Source: Bacterioplanoides pacificum (lineage in GTDB: Bacteria; Pseudomonadota; Gammaproteobacteria; Pseudomonadales; Oceanobacteraceae). From it: 64,000 nucleotides of DNA. Positions within the stretch are counted from its first letter, which is position 1; each line of letters opens with the position of its first letter. The stretch lies in contig NZ_JBHRYB010000025.1 of the NCBI RefSeq assembly GCF_042648445.1, positions 1-64,000 of the forward strand. The letters are read 5' to 3'. Of the stretch, positions 45,693 to 54,951 are shown piece by piece. The notes below the pieces were generated by a model. It was not told where the DNA came from, did no database searches, and saw only the letters and a list, made by a program, of their open reading frames with translations. The translations under genes and the position numbers were made by a program.

Positions 45693-46127
45693 GTGAAATC
45701 TATCACCAAACCTTATGTTCTGGCAGGACTGCTTGCGGTCGCACTGCCGGTATCTGCTCAACCGGTAACCGGTACTTATAACAGCAGCCATAGCTTTACC
45801 GGCGCCAATGGCTACACCTCAACACATATATCGATCAGCTATCGTGGTTTTAATAAATCCGTGGCACTCTCCGCCTGTGACTACCACTGCCAGACCGAAT
45901 ACCTCAGCCTGGACAGGAATAACAGCGCTCAGGGCGGTGTTTACAAAAGCCTGGAGGGCAGCTTCCTGCTGCCCGTTAATCACGACCAGTGGCTGTACGT
46001 TACCGCAACCGGGGAGTCACGCTTGTTAACACTGGAATCCGTCACCCGCAACGACCAGCTTTACAGCTATTCCAAAGCCCGCAAGACGATACTCAACCAG
46101 TTTTCACACGTACTGGCCGCCGAATAA
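45693..46127 (+). CDS. Hypothetical small exported protein
   Basis: 144 residues. The start is GTG with AGGGA seven bases upstream, giving a signal peptide KSITKPYVLAGLLAVALPVSAQ. The mature part of about 120 residues is polar with two close cysteines (SACDYHCQTE) that could form a disulfide or bind a metal. No family recognised. It converges with the large surface-protein gene at 46385-48673 and has its own terminator beyond that gene's stop codon. Confidence 0.65.
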   Translation: MKSITKPYVLAGLLAVALPVSAQPVTGTYNSSHSFTGANGYTSTHISISYRGFNKSVALSACDYHCQTEYLSLDRNNSAQGGVYKSLEGSFLLPVNHDQWLYVTATGESRLLTLESVTRNDQLYSYSKARKTILNQFSHVLAAE

Positions 46128-46148
46128 CATGACTTAATGCCAGGCAAT

Positions 46149-46171
46149 AAAAAAGCGGCCAATGGCCGCTT
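46149..46171 (-). terminator. Terminator for the leftward surface-protein gene
   Basis: On the minus strand AAGCGGCC-AT-TGGCCGCTT is followed by TTTT. It lies about 215 bp past the stop of the leftward gene and just 21 bp past the rightward gene at 45693-46127. It is the left arm of a perfect 26-bp inverted repeat. Confidence 0.75.
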
Positions 46172-46174
46172 CAG

Positions 46175-46357
46175 ACTGCTGACAAAGTCCAGCAGCCTCT
46201 TTCATTGCAGATGAAATCCCCACTAACAACTCAAAATAAGCAGAGTTTTACCTTGGTATCTCCACCCCAGAGGGGTGGAGGTGTAAGTTTAGGAGCTATT
46301 TCCCCCCCTTCGGGTGGGGAAATTAGCAGGATTTAAATAATAGGGTTTTTCATCAAG
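46175..46357. other. Structured spacer with three internal hairpins
   Basis: Between the two inverted-repeat arms are CTGCTG-ACAAAGTC-CAGCAG (46176-46195), CTCCACCCC-AGA-GGGGTGGAG (46260-46280) and an 11-bp stem starting GCTATTTCCCC (46295-46327) with a C(UUCG)G loop. No reading frame is supported. It may be the overlapping 3' untranslated part of two convergent messages or a small structured RNA. Confidence 0.5.
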
Positions 46358-46360
46358 CTG

Positions 46361-46383
46361 AAGCGGCCATTGGCCGCTTTTTT
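46361..46383 (+). terminator. Terminator for the rightward small exported protein gene
   Basis: AAGCGGCC-AT-TGGCCGCTT followed by TTTT on the plus strand, immediately before the stop codon of the convergent gene. It is the right arm of the 26-bp inverted repeat with 46149-46174. Confidence 0.75.
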
Positions 46384-46384
46384 A

Positions 46385-48673
46385 TTATTGCTTAAACCGG
46401 CGTCGGCCTGTGACCGCTGCCAGTGAAATGGCCATCAGCAACCACCATAAAGCACCGCCGTCTTCGTACTTCTTAGTAATGCGTTTATGGTCTTTGTCCC
46501 CTGGCAGAGTAATCACAGGCAAGCCCGCTTTCTCTTCAGAATATCCTTCAACCTTGTTGTCACCCATTCCCCAGATCCGGAAAACCTGAGAATTTCCCGC
46601 CAGGTTATTACCAAACTGCCAGTCGCCGTTACCACGGAATAATAAGCTGTTACTATCATCCGCTATGGCTAACTCAACGGCATCAGCACCGGAGTTAATA
46701 TCAGCTAACATATAAGTTCGGTTGCGCTGAAGGTCATGAATATAAGGTTCAAAATTGGCCGCATTATTAACCAGCCCGCGGCTATCAAAACTGCCTTCGG
46801 ATAAAAAGGCAACACGAGAACCATCAGAAGATAATTTTGGCCATGAGGAATCATAACTGGCAGAACGAGTCACTTGTTTTATATCGTCGCCACGGAATGT
46901 TGCGGTAAAGATATTATAGCGATTATTCGCTCCTGCCAGCTGTGCCATGCTGGCGAAGGTGATGGTTTCGCCATCGGCAGCAATCGCGGCCATCCAGCTA
47001 TGATCGTTATTATCAAGGGTAATCTGACGTTCTAATCCGTTTTTCAGTGTTCCGGAAAATACCTGCCAGCGAGATAATGGATTTTGACCAAAGGTATTAC
47101 CCTTGGAAACCACCACAAAGCGCTCACCATTATAATCAAGATCGATATTGCCAATATTATTGTTGTCCAGACGCGTCAGCTGGTGCATCTCTTTTGCATT
47201 CAGGTCGTATAAAAACACTTCCCGGCTGCCATCACTGTTTTTTCCAACCGGATTAAAGCTCGATACAAACGCGACCTTAGTACCGTCATAACTGATATCC
47301 AGCATGCCCTGGACTGAATAAGCATTAACAGTAGCCGGAATACGGCTGATCAAGCCCTCTTCTGCATCATGGATATACACTTCAAAAGTACCGAAGTTAG
47401 GCTCAGCGGGTACAAGGTTACTGTTACAGATCATCGCCGTCACGTTGCCATTGCCGGATATAACCGCCAGATCGCAGCGACGAGAGACAGGGTTAACGGT
47501 TAATTGCTGATAACTGTCATCTTCCGTGTTGTAACGGAATACATCAAAAATTGAACCTGTCTTGCCGGTGCCGGCAAGATCAGAGTTAGAGATCAGCGCA
47601 GCATATTGGCCATCCGAAGACAGGCTTACCCTGCGGGCCGCCTGGTTAGTTGCCGGAGTGATCTGCTCTAACTGATAAGTATGCAGACGAACCGGGATAA
47701 CAAAACTCTTTACTCGCGGATCATCACTGCTTACCAGCACCTGAATATCATAAAAACCTTCAGCAGACGTTAAAGCGGACAGTTCAAGCGCTAACGCTTG
47801 TGTTCCACCAGCTGCCAACTGCATGGACGCAGGGCCGCTAACCGATACCCCGGCACTGCCCTGATAACTGAAACTGAGATTAACCTCGTTATTGATCAAG
47901 CTGGTTAAATCAATATCCATAATGCGCTGCGTACCGGGCTCAACTAACTCGACAGGTTCTCCTCCCTGGTATTTGTAACCCACAGCTGTGCGCTGGTAGC
48001 GAATAGCGAACGGCGTATTAAATGCAGGAGGGCTATCCTGAACACTGTTTCCTGTGCCGAAGAATTGCTGAAGACCTACTGTCGCATCTTTCATAATACC
48101 AACTACATAAGGTTCGCCACTTTCTCCATATATCCTTTTATAGTGAACCTCGATAATATTGGTAGATTCAAACAGTTTAAACTGCAGCGTGATATTTCCT
48201 CCACCACCCCAAACCTGAGTATTAGTAAACTGGACAATTAACCTGCGATCAGGTGCGCTTCCTTTTATTTGATAATGAACTTCGCCACCTGTGAGATTTG
48301 GATTAAGGTCACCCCACCAACCCAGAACAGAAGAGCCAAGTTTATTAAATGCGCTTGGCGAAGGAATTGATTCTGGGTTGTAGTTATAATTATCCTTAGT
48401 AAAGGAAATAACAGTCTTAGAAGACAAGTAGAACTTATTGTAAGTTGTTCCATAAAATTCAAAAGGGAAACCGATAGTTATTTCTTCACTATCATCCCCT
48501 CCTAGCGGAACCCGTGTACTACTGACATCACCGCTGATATCTTCAAAGTCGTAATCGAACCCGGCTTCATCGGAATCCAGATAATAATAACCACCGTCAT
48601 CGATGGCACTCTGAAATGCATAGGCATTCAGAACGGCTGCTGCCAGCGCAAACCCCATTAAAAATCGTTTCAT
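46385..48673 (-). CDS. Exported protein with nidogen-like and beta-propeller (PD40) regions and a GlyGly-CTERM-like tail
   Basis: 762 residues from the ATG with AAGGA ten bases upstream; a longer in-frame start was rejected because the signal peptide MKRFLMGFALAAAVLNAYA begins here. The region about 30-220 resembles nidogen-type domains (IGFPFEFYGTTYNKFYLSS, WWGDLNP). Residues about 330-700 contain WD40-like/TolB-type repeats (VSLSSDGQYAAL, ISYDGTKVAFVS, LSSDGSRVAFLS). The C-terminus has GGALWWLLMAISLAAV then GRRRFKQ, the Gly-Gly, helix, basic-cluster pattern cut by rhombosortase. Likely surface-attached; function unknown. Confidence 0.82.
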   Translation of the reverse strand: MKRFLMGFALAAAVLNAYAFQSAIDDGGYYYLDSDEAGFDYDFEDISGDVSSTRVPLGGDDSEEITIGFPFEFYGTTYNKFYLSSKTVISFTKDNYNYNPESIPSPSAFNKLGSSVLGWWGDLNPNLTGGEVHYQIKGSAPDRRLIVQFTNTQVWGGGGNITLQFKLFESTNIIEVHYKRIYGESGEPYVVGIMKDATVGLQQFFGTGNSVQDSPPAFNTPFAIRYQRTAVGYKYQGGEPVELVEPGTQRIMDIDLTSLINNEVNLSFSYQGSAGVSVSGPASMQLAAGGTQALALELSALTSAEGFYDIQVLVSSDDPRVKSFVIPVRLHTYQLEQITPATNQAARRVSLSSDGQYAALISNSDLAGTGKTGSIFDVFRYNTEDDSYQQLTVNPVSRRCDLAVISGNGNVTAMICNSNLVPAEPNFGTFEVYIHDAEEGLISRIPATVNAYSVQGMLDISYDGTKVAFVSSFNPVGKNSDGSREVFLYDLNAKEMHQLTRLDNNNIGNIDLDYNGERFVVVSKGNTFGQNPLSRWQVFSGTLKNGLERQITLDNNDHSWMAAIAADGETITFASMAQLAGANNRYNIFTATFRGDDIKQVTRSASYDSSWPKLSSDGSRVAFLSEGSFDSRGLVNNAANFEPYIHDLQRNRTYMLADINSGADAVELAIADDSNSLLFRGNGDWQFGNNLAGNSQVFRIWGMGDNKVEGYSEEKAGLPVITLPGDKDHKRITKKYEDGGALWWLLMAISLAAVTGRRRFKQ

Positions 48674-48742
48674 GAGTGTTATGTCCTTATTAAAGAGGGC
48701 AAAGCTATTGTGAATGCTTGCCAGCATTCAAAATAGCTCTGA

Positions 48743-48771
48743 GAAAAAAGGGAGGGGAGACCCCCTCCCTT
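48743..48771 (-). terminator. Terminator after the 1130-residue lipoprotein gene
   Basis: On the minus strand AAGGGAGGGG-GTCT-CCCCTCCCTT (48748-48771) is followed by more T residues. The 10-bp GC-rich stem separates the two large surface-protein genes, so they are probably separate transcripts. Confidence 0.88.
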
Positions 48772-48788
48772 AATACCAGACCTTAAAA

Positions 48789-51700
48789 TTAAGGTGCAGT
48801 AATCACAGGAACGTTCACGTCATCCACTAAGTCCCATAAGCTCTCAACGTTTGCATTGAAGTCCACCGTATCACCGGAGGCAGTCGCTGCAACTGTGTTC
48901 AGAGTGAAGCTGATAGTACGACGGTCAGCAGACACTGTACCTGTAGAGTTAGTATTGATGCTTGTACCACCTGTGTAAGTCAACAGAGTAGCCACATCGG
49001 CACCATCCAGGTTAACAACACCAGCAGACTGAGCACCCAGCAGAGCGTCGATATCCACAGCGTGAGTGAAGGTATAAGTCAGGTTCTGAGTCGTTACACC
49101 GGTAGCCAGTGCATTTGGCGCGGTTACCTGCATATCACCCAGGTTATCGAACGCTGCAAATGTAGGAGCCGTCAGGTTGGTATCGTCATCAGCCCAGGTA
49201 TTACCGAAGTCATCCTGAACATTAACAAAACTCAGAGCCGCGTGACCTTCCGCATCTGCTGCTGCAGAAGACAGATTCACATTAGTAGCTGGCTCATCGT
49301 ATTTACCCAGACCGAAAGCAGTCACACGATCAACCGGCAGCATGTCATCAGCACCGTTAGTGGTGAATGGAATCACCAGTTCGGTACGGCTGGCAGCTGG
49401 CTGAGCGTTATGAAGTGCAATTGTGTCTTCGTTCAGGAAGATATCAACACCACCCAGAGTCACAACCGCAATACTTGTATCTTCACTTACCTTAACCGGC
49501 TCGTTGAAGGTCAGTGTTAACTCCTTACCCGAATAAACGGCTTTGCTAACCATCGGAGGCATTGCATCATTAATAACCACTTTGGCATTCGCTGCCGCCG
49601 TTGCGACATTGCCAGCCTGATCCTGAATGCGGTCGGAGAAATCAATCACACCAGCATTCTGACCATCGGTATTTGCCAGAGTGAAGATGTTATTCACACT
49701 GAAGGCAACCAGATCTGCATTAATGCTCTGATCATCTGAAGTGACTGTAACATCGTTCATAATGGTCCAGTCAGTCAGCCCCGTCGTAATAGCAACACTA
49801 GTATCAGGTACACTATTTGTGTCTGGTTTGCGTTGGTCACCAGCTTGTGGAGCAACCCAGGCCAGATCTTCAGTAAATGAAACCGCAATGGTACGGCTCA
49901 TATCTGTGCTCCACGCAGCGTATGCCGTGGCATCGTAGATTTCCAGAGCTGGATCGATGAACGGATCGCCTGAACCCGCAGTATCAACGCGGTTACCTTC
50001 GTACAGGTTATCCAGAGATGGCGTGTTATCAGTCACGATATCCTGATCTGCCAGCATGCCGGAGTTGATGTTCAGCAGCGGAGAGCCGATCAGTGCCTGA
50101 GCATCCGGGTTCGCCAACTCACCACCGTTACCGTATTCTTCACCAAATACAGTAGTACTGGATGTCAGATCCTGCTCCTGGTAAGAATCCTGCAGACCGG
50201 TAGTCACCGGTACATTATCAACCAGTGTAATAGAAGTAACAGAACCGGTATTACCAAAATCATCCATAGACTGGATGTAAATTACGTCACCAGGTTGAAC
50301 ACCAGAAACCAGGAAGGCGATATCGGTACCAGCGAAGTCAGCATAAGAGCTGCCAGCCTCTGGCTCAATTGTGCCGTAACCCTGGTTGTTGGCAACAGTC
50401 GTAAAGTCCGAAGCAGTGTTGGTGGTTTTTGCATCCGGGCTGCTTTGCGGGTCAATCGAAATATTCGTAGACACTGCAGTACCGTTGCTTTGAATCCAGT
50501 AGCGATAGGTTGCTGCATTACTTGGGGTAAAGCTTAACCGTGCAACATCAACCGCAAAATTAGCAGTAAAGTCCAGGTCGGTCAGAATCGGTGTACCATC
50601 GTCATTCAACTGAATAACAGAAGAACCATCAACGATTCCTGCCTGATCCAACGCTCCAACTAAGCTCGCCAGACGTCCGGCCACATCACTGGCGCTGTTG
50701 CCATTATCGTCATCAGCACTGTTTAATTGTTGAACACCCAACGCAGGAGTACTTCCCCCGTTGTAGACTTCCATATCAACATCGGCAAAAGCAGAACTGG
50801 CGTTATCCAGCAAATTTGGCATACGCAGTGGGCTGTCATCAACCGTAGCCTGGGTCAGGTTAGTAACCACAGCCGCATTGGTATTCAGCTCACGATATAC
50901 TTCAACCTTCAGATTAACGTAATCGTCTTTACCATTTACGTCATCCTCATCGTATAAGATATTGTCGGTAGTAACATTGCTGTCTTCATCCAGCATATTG
51001 GCAGACGTATCACGGAAATCCACTTTCAGCAGGTAGATATCAATCTCGTGGCCGGCCACAAAATCGGTATCAGCGGTCAAAGTCAGAGAACGACCATCCG
51101 CAGCCATAGCAGCAGTTACTGTCAGATACGCATTGCTATCCAGGTCACGTACGATAACAGAGTTGGTATCAACCATAGGATCACCGTTGGAATCCGTAAG
51201 GGCCAGCTGCTCACTGAAGTGAACCGTCAGAACGTTGGTGGTATCGTCATGCAACTTACCACGACCACCATTCATTGCGACTTCTTCAATAGCCGTTACG
51301 AACGGACGCGCATCGTCAATATTTGGAATAGCAGTCGCATAAACATTACCAACGTGGATGGTTTCTACTTCATCGTTTGTAGTTACACCCTGAGAACCTG
51401 AACTGTTGTCCTGTACACCAGTGACGGAGTGGCCAGCAATAATAAAGTTCAGGTCGGCGTCATTCGCCACACCTTCAATGGTGAAAGAGCCGTCTGCTGC
51501 AGTTACTGCCGGATAAGATACAGTCGTGTAGGAAATAGCGCCGCTTAGTGCAGTGTGATCACCACCATTGACGTCTTGCAGTTCCAGATTAATGGTCTGA
51601 TTGCCAATCGGCTCTTTAGTTACCGTATCCCGCAATACACCAGTAACCGTTGCGCCATTTGCGCCGATTGCTGGCAGTACCGCATCGCCTGCTACCGCAG

Positions 51701-52181
51701 TAAATCCATCGATAAAGCGGTTAGTGCTGCCGGAACCGGTTTCTTCTGATGTCCCCTGATCGCTACGGCCATCGTCAATAACAGCGGTAGGTTCAACCGT
51801 TACGATTGCGCCCAGGAAACCTTCTGGCGGAACAATGCTCAGACGGATATCGCCGCCAACATAGTTGTTATCGTCAGTGACGACCAAATTGCTAACCGGT
51901 ACATTGTTAATCTCGTAGCTACCACCCTGACCGGTAGTCACTGAACGACCGCCAACATAAACGCGGGCACCCGCTACCGGGTTGCCGTTAGTGTCGATCA
52001 CGGTACCCATAACGGTACCAACCGGAGTAGATACACGATCCGAGTTATTGCCGGTTTCCGCATTTGAAATAGTGGTGCTGGTCGAGTTCGCCTTGTCACC
52101 ATCAACCAGACAACCAGTCATTGCCAGAGAACTGGATACCGTAGCAATTGCCAGGGCCAGTTTTGCTTTTTGAAGAGCCAT
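48789..52181 (-). CDS. Large predicted surface lipoprotein with carboxypeptidase-regulatory-like domain
   Basis: 1130 residues, rich in Asp, Thr, Ala and Asn. The signal peptide ends at LAMTGC, an acceptable but not ideal lipobox. A CarboxypepD_reg-like beta domain follows (GTVMGTVIDTNGNPVAGARVYVGG, about 52-75; written only to locate it). Further on are Ig-like or cadherin-like beta repeats with phrases such as LTVHFSEQLALTDSNG, ISVSFTEDLAW-type and LTLTFNEPVKVSEDT, the SbsA-Ig pattern. The start was chosen at MALQKAKLALAIATV. Probably calcium-tolerant, cell-surface adhesive or structural; specific function unknown. Confidence 0.75.
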   Translation of the reverse strand: MALQKAKLALAIATVSSSLAMTGCLVDGDKANSTSTTISNAETGNNSDRVSTPVGTVMGTVIDTNGNPVAGARVYVGGRSVTTGQGGSYEINNVPVSNLVVTDDNNYVGGDIRLSIVPPEGFLGAIVTVEPTAVIDDGRSDQGTSEETGSGSTNRFIDGFTAVAGDAVLPAIGANGATVTGVLRDTVTKEPIGNQTINLELQDVNGGDHTALSGAISYTTVSYPAVTAADGSFTIEGVANDADLNFIIAGHSVTGVQDNSSGSQGVTTNDEVETIHVGNVYATAIPNIDDARPFVTAIEEVAMNGGRGKLHDDTTNVLTVHFSEQLALTDSNGDPMVDTNSVIVRDLDSNAYLTVTAAMAADGRSLTLTADTDFVAGHEIDIYLLKVDFRDTSANMLDEDSNVTTDNILYDEDDVNGKDDYVNLKVEVYRELNTNAAVVTNLTQATVDDSPLRMPNLLDNASSAFADVDMEVYNGGSTPALGVQQLNSADDDNGNSASDVAGRLASLVGALDQAGIVDGSSVIQLNDDGTPILTDLDFTANFAVDVARLSFTPSNAATYRYWIQSNGTAVSTNISIDPQSSPDAKTTNTASDFTTVANNQGYGTIEPEAGSSYADFAGTDIAFLVSGVQPGDVIYIQSMDDFGNTGSVTSITLVDNVPVTTGLQDSYQEQDLTSSTTVFGEEYGNGGELANPDAQALIGSPLLNINSGMLADQDIVTDNTPSLDNLYEGNRVDTAGSGDPFIDPALEIYDATAYAAWSTDMSRTIAVSFTEDLAWVAPQAGDQRKPDTNSVPDTSVAITTGLTDWTIMNDVTVTSDDQSINADLVAFSVNNIFTLANTDGQNAGVIDFSDRIQDQAGNVATAAANAKVVINDAMPPMVSKAVYSGKELTLTFNEPVKVSEDTSIAVVTLGGVDIFLNEDTIALHNAQPAASRTELVIPFTTNGADDMLPVDRVTAFGLGKYDEPATNVNLSSAAADAEGHAALSFVNVQDDFGNTWADDDTNLTAPTFAAFDNLGDMQVTAPNALATGVTTQNLTYTFTHAVDIDALLGAQSAGVVNLDGADVATLLTYTGGTSINTNSTGTVSADRRTISFTLNTVAATASGDTVDFNANVESLWDLVDDVNVPVITAP

Positions 52182-52463
52182 ATGTCCGTCCAACTTAAAA
52201 AAAGTTAATCCATTGAAAGACACAGAGGACGAATAAGGTGGAATGCCAGCACGTCCCTGTGCACTTTAAGCGGCCGAATAATCGCAAATGAACAAAACCG
52301 GCGGCGACCAAAAACACTAAAAATACGAACATATCCTGAGTTTGATTTAGTGAATTAGAACCAGTTTGTGCAGCCAATCACAATAATTAAAAATATAAAA
52401 AAAGCCGCCCTTTCTAAAGGGCGGCTTGTCAATAGTGCTTTATATTAACAGCTTATTGATATA
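52182..52463. other. Region between the large lipoprotein gene and amt
   Basis: 282 bp. The right part holds the amt terminator (52396-52427). The left part must carry the promoter and leader of the lipoprotein gene on the minus strand. No gene seen. Confidence 0.6.
52396..52427 (-). terminator. Terminator after amt
   Basis: On the minus strand a 12-bp perfect stem (AAGCCGCCCTTT with AAAGGGCGGCTT, loop of two bases) is followed by a run of T residues. It ends the torF-glnK-amt unit. Confidence 0.92.
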
Positions 52464-53732
52464 TCACTTAGAGGCTGTGAATTCCGGGTACGCTTCCATC
52501 CCACATTCAGACAGATCCACACCTTCGTATTCTTCTTCTTCGGTCACCCGCAGACCCATCACTACCTTGATGATGCTCCACACAACCAGAGAGGCAACGA
52601 ACACCCAGGTGAAGATGGTTACAGCACCGATCAGCTGACCAGAGAAGCTCACATCACTGTTAGTCAGAGGTACGACCAGCAGACCAAACAGACCAACAAC
52701 ACCGTGTACTGAGATCGCACCCACCGGATCATCAATCTTCAGTTTATCCAGAGTCAGGATAGACATCACAACGATCAGACCACCCACAGCTCCAATCAGA
52801 GTTGCTTCGAATGGCGTTGGCGTAGAAGGTTCCGCTGTGATCGCTACCAGACCCGCCAGAGCACCGTTCAGCGCCATGGTCAGATCCGCTTTACGGAACA
52901 GGATAAAGGCCAGTAACAGAGCACCAATCAGACCACCGGCTGCTGCCGCGTTGGTGTTGGTAAATACCACGGCTACAGAATGTGCATTAGCGATATCGCC
53001 CAGTTTCAGTACCGAACCACCGTTAAAGCCGAACCAACCCATCCACAGGATGAAGGTACCCAGTGTCGCCAGCGGCAGGTTGGCGCCAGGAATCGCACGC
53101 ACTTCACCGTTAGGACCGTATTTACCTTTACGTGCTCCCAGCAGTAATACACCCGCCAGAGCTGCCGCAGCACCCGCCATGTGAACAATACCGGAACCGG
53201 CGAAGTCAGAGAAACCTAAGTCACCCAGGTTGTACAGACCAAAGACATCGTTACCACCCCAGGTCCAGCCACCTTCCATCGGATAAATAACAGCTGTCAT
53301 CACCACAGCAAATGCCAGGAAAGCCCACAGTTTCATACGTTCAGCCACAGCACCGGATACAATCGACATTGCCGTTGCTACGAATACCACCTGGAAGAAG
53401 AAATCCGATGCGCCGGAATAGATAGAACCACCCTGGAAGCCGTCTTCACGCGCAGCGAAGTCAGATAACACTGCAGCCGAATCCACCTCGGTAATACCGG
53501 ATAAGAAATAACCACCGTCGTACATAATGGCGTAACCACAGACCAGGTACATGGTGCATGAGATCGCAAACAGTGCGACGTTTTTGGTCAGAATTTCAGT
53601 GGTGTTTTTAGAGCGGACCAGGCCCGCTTCCAACATGGCGAAACCAGCCGCCATCCACATAACTAAAGCGCCACACACCAGAAAATAAAAGGTGTCCATG
53701 GCGTATTGAAGTTCAAATACGTTATTTTCCAT
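52464..53732 (-). CDS. amt: Ammonium transporter
   Basis: 422 residues with eleven or more predicted transmembrane helices. Amt signature segments include DTFYFLVCGALVMWMAAGFAMLEAGLVR at the N-terminus (about 13-40), a Trp/Phe-containing pore region and DDPVGAISVHGVVGLFG (about 335) with a twin-histidine His. The C-terminal tail ends LRVTEEEEYEGVDLSECGMEAYPEF, as in P-II-gated Amt proteins. It follows glnK by 82 bp, the classical glnK-amt pair. Confidence 0.96.
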   Translation of the reverse strand: MENNVFELQYAMDTFYFLVCGALVMWMAAGFAMLEAGLVRSKNTTEILTKNVALFAISCTMYLVCGYAIMYDGGYFLSGITEVDSAAVLSDFAAREDGFQGGSIYSGASDFFFQVVFVATAMSIVSGAVAERMKLWAFLAFAVVMTAVIYPMEGGWTWGGNDVFGLYNLGDLGFSDFAGSGIVHMAGAAAALAGVLLLGARKGKYGPNGEVRAIPGANLPLATLGTFILWMGWFGFNGGSVLKLGDIANAHSVAVVFTNTNAAAAGGLIGALLLAFILFRKADLTMALNGALAGLVAITAEPSTPTPFEATLIGAVGGLIVVMSILTLDKLKIDDPVGAISVHGVVGLFGLLVVPLTNSDVSFSGQLIGAVTIFTWVFVASLVVWSIIKVVMGLRVTEEEEYEGVDLSECGMEAYPEFTASK

Positions 53733-53814
53733 AACAAGCCCCCCGCATTAGGCTTTAATGTTATTCGATGTCTTTACCGTCACCGGTTTTATTGACCGAT
53801 GCCAAGACCAAAAA

Positions 53815-54153
53815 TCAGATAGCGTCTGCGCCGGTTTCACCGGTACGGATACGAATCACTTGTTCCAGAGAAGTCACAAAAATTTTGCCGTCACCGATCT
53901 TGCCGGTGTTTGCTGCTTTTGTGATGGCTTCAATGACTTTTTCAGCCAGGTCTTCATCGACCGCGACTTCAATTTTTACTTTGGGCAGGAAATCCACCAC
54001 GTATTCAGCACCACGGTACAGTTCGGTATGACCTTTCTGACGGCCAAAACCTTTGACTTCAGTTACGGTGATGCCCTGAACACCGATCTCAGACAGTGCT
54101 TCGCGCACATCGTCGAGCTTGAACGGCTTTACAACAGCAGTAATGAGTTTCAT
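53815..54153 (-). CDS. glnK: Nitrogen regulatory protein P-II
   Basis: 112 residues, full length. The T-loop has the uridylylation tyrosine in GHTELYRGAEYVVDF (Tyr51), and the nucleotide/2-oxoglutarate motif is TGKIGDGKIFV. It gates Amt and informs GlnE and NtrB of nitrogen status. AAGGAG precedes the ATG. It lies between torF and amt, and all three are probably expressed from the sigma-54-like promoter at 55033-55048, subject to the hairpin at 54198-54219. Confidence 0.96.
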   Translation of the reverse strand: MKLITAVVKPFKLDDVREALSEIGVQGITVTEVKGFGRQKGHTELYRGAEYVVDFLPKVKIEVAVDEDLAEKVIEAITKAANTGKIGDGKIFVTSLEQVIRIRTGETGADAI

Positions 54154-54197
54154 AGAAAACTCCTTATTTAAGGCTTGAAAATATTCAGTTTGTTAAC

Positions 54198-54219
54198 AGC
54201 CCGTGCGGGGGCACGGGCT
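54198..54219 (-). terminator. Hairpin between torF and glnK, possible partial terminator
   Basis: AGCCCGTGC and GCACGGGCT pair perfectly (9 bp, loop of four G on the plus strand). On the minus strand the following sequence is GTTAACAAAC, not a T-run, so it could limit read-through or fix the 3' end of the porin message. Confidence 0.55.
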
Positions 54220-54231
54220 ATTGTATGCTTT

Positions 54232-54951
54232 TTACAGCTCGATAGGCAGGCTGTAAGAAACAACCACTTTCAGATCTTCATCAACATAACTTTCGTCTTC
54301 TTCACTGGTTGCTGCATCCTCAGCCTTCAGGCTCTGTGCAATCACTTTACTCAGCGTGAAAGAGATGTTGTCGTTATAGGCGTAAGACACATCCAGATGG
54401 GTGTAATCGCTATCGTCATAAACGGTTTTGGTTGTTTCACCAATGTTCTCGATACCGCTGGCCATACCCAGAGTGGCAGAGAATTTGTCGTATTCTCCGG
54501 TTAAGGTCACATAGCTATAGTCTTCATCACCGGCCAATACGTAATAATAGGAAGCCGACACAGGGCCATAGCCAGCAGATACGATCAGGTCTGTCAGGCC
54601 AAAGGTATTGCCACGGCCATTTTCCTCATCATCGCCGGAATAAACATACGTCCAGGCACTGACGTCGTAGCTGAAGTCACCAGACTCACCGCCATAACCA
54701 ACGAACAGGTCATACTCCTGTCCCGCAGTGGTATCACCACTTGAAGTCCAGACTCCACCGTACGCACCGCCGGCAGAAACCTTCAGATCACCGGATACAG
54801 CCGGTACGCCCTGACCCAGATCCTGGCCACGCCACAGATACATATTGGCTACCGCCGCCGATGCCGATACTTCAACTTCTGCCTGTACCGCAGGTACAGC
54901 CACCGCAGTCATCACACCAGCCAGAGCAATCGCTTGAGACAGTTTTTTCAT
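54232..54951 (-). CDS. TorF-family putative porin
   Basis: 239 residues with a signal peptide (MKKLSQAIALAGVMTAVAVPAVQAE). The rest alternates in aromatic/Gly-rich beta strands (VANMYLWRGQDLGQG, YDVSAWTYVYSGD, VSASYYYVLAGDEDYSYVTLTGEY) and ends in SYSLPIEL. It matches the conserved outer-membrane family annotated as TorF putative porins (TIGR02001), often next to glnK-amt. A role in passage of ammonium or small nitrogen compounds is inferred only from position. Confidence 0.85.
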   Translation of the reverse strand: MKKLSQAIALAGVMTAVAVPAVQAEVEVSASAAVANMYLWRGQDLGQGVPAVSGDLKVSAGGAYGGVWTSSGDTTAGQEYDLFVGYGGESGDFSYDVSAWTYVYSGDDEENGRGNTFGLTDLIVSAGYGPVSASYYYVLAGDEDYSYVTLTGEYDKFSATLGMASGIENIGETTKTVYDDSDYTHLDVSYAYNDNISFTLSKVIAQSLKAEDAATSEEDESYVDEDLKVVVSYSLPIEL

